Assembly: GCA_036244855.1 (NCBI GenBank)
Contig: BQKZ01000138.1
Location: 198,267 to 262,266, forward strand
Source: Temnopleurus reevesii
Taxonomy: Eukaryota > Echinodermata > Echinoidea > Temnopleuroida > Temnopleuridae
DNA: 64,000 nt
Reading direction: 5' to 3'
The notes under the pieces were generated by a model, which had not been told where the DNA came from, did not search any database, and saw nothing but the letters and a program-made list of their open reading frames with translations. Shown here piece by piece: positions 63,882-64,000 of this stretch. Position numbers and translations under genes: made by a program. The first letter of the stretch is position 1. Each line of letters opens with the position of its first letter.

Positions 63882-64000
63882 ATTCATTTGAACGTCATTG
63901 ACATGTACAGCCAACATTTTGTTCTGATTACATTTTTTTCATACACATTGTGGTATATCAAACAAATTATACAAAGTAAAGAAAATATAAATGATTTAGT

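Overview
The window is AT-rich animal DNA containing one gene I can identify with confidence: a two-exon SIX-family homeobox gene of the Six1/2 (sine oculis) class on the plus strand. Its coding exons are at 19199-19752 and 21293-21716. The split gene with GT/AG splice sites, long non-coding flanks, many microsatellites (CT, AAT/ATG, GATT, AT) and foldback elements point to a metazoan. The protein and the repeat style fit an echinoderm, most likely a sea urchin, but the species cannot be fixed from sequence alone. Three ambiguous stretches (39517-39801, 51485-51959 and one N at 50285) show that this is a draft assembly.

Layout. 1-18900: no protein gene seen; a 41-bp minisatellite (571-734), CT tracts, a nested palindrome (3073-3260), a G-quadruplex motif (3783-3814), several CpG-richer islets, and, near the gene, an inverted SOX motif pair (16775-16799) and a cluster of SIX-type TGATAC sites (17796-17890). 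18911-19198: candidate core promoter and 5' leader. 19199-21716: Six1/2 with a 1540-bp intron. 21717-22900: candidate 3' UTR with three AATAAA signals. 22900-64000: no further confident protein gene. This part holds GATT and AAT repeat fields, a 149-bp hairpin MITE (41994-42142), a tRNA-derived SINE-like unit (about 46191-46565), a near-identical 300-bp duplication split by a single N (49986-50576), a 1378-bp foldback DNA transposon with TTA target duplication (60856-62233), and several promoter-like or enhancer-like islets.

How it fits together. The Six1/2 product is a nuclear transcription factor: the SIX domain recruits partners (Eya in the known network) and the homeodomain binds DNA. The large gene-poor flanks with scattered CpG-richer, motif-dense islets look like the regulatory landscape of a developmental regulator; that reading is inference. 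Almost all other open frames are microsatellite translations or chance frames. Three weak exon candidates (45447-45503, 58655-58776 and the 38.9-39.4 kb minus-strand frames) are listed with low confidence.
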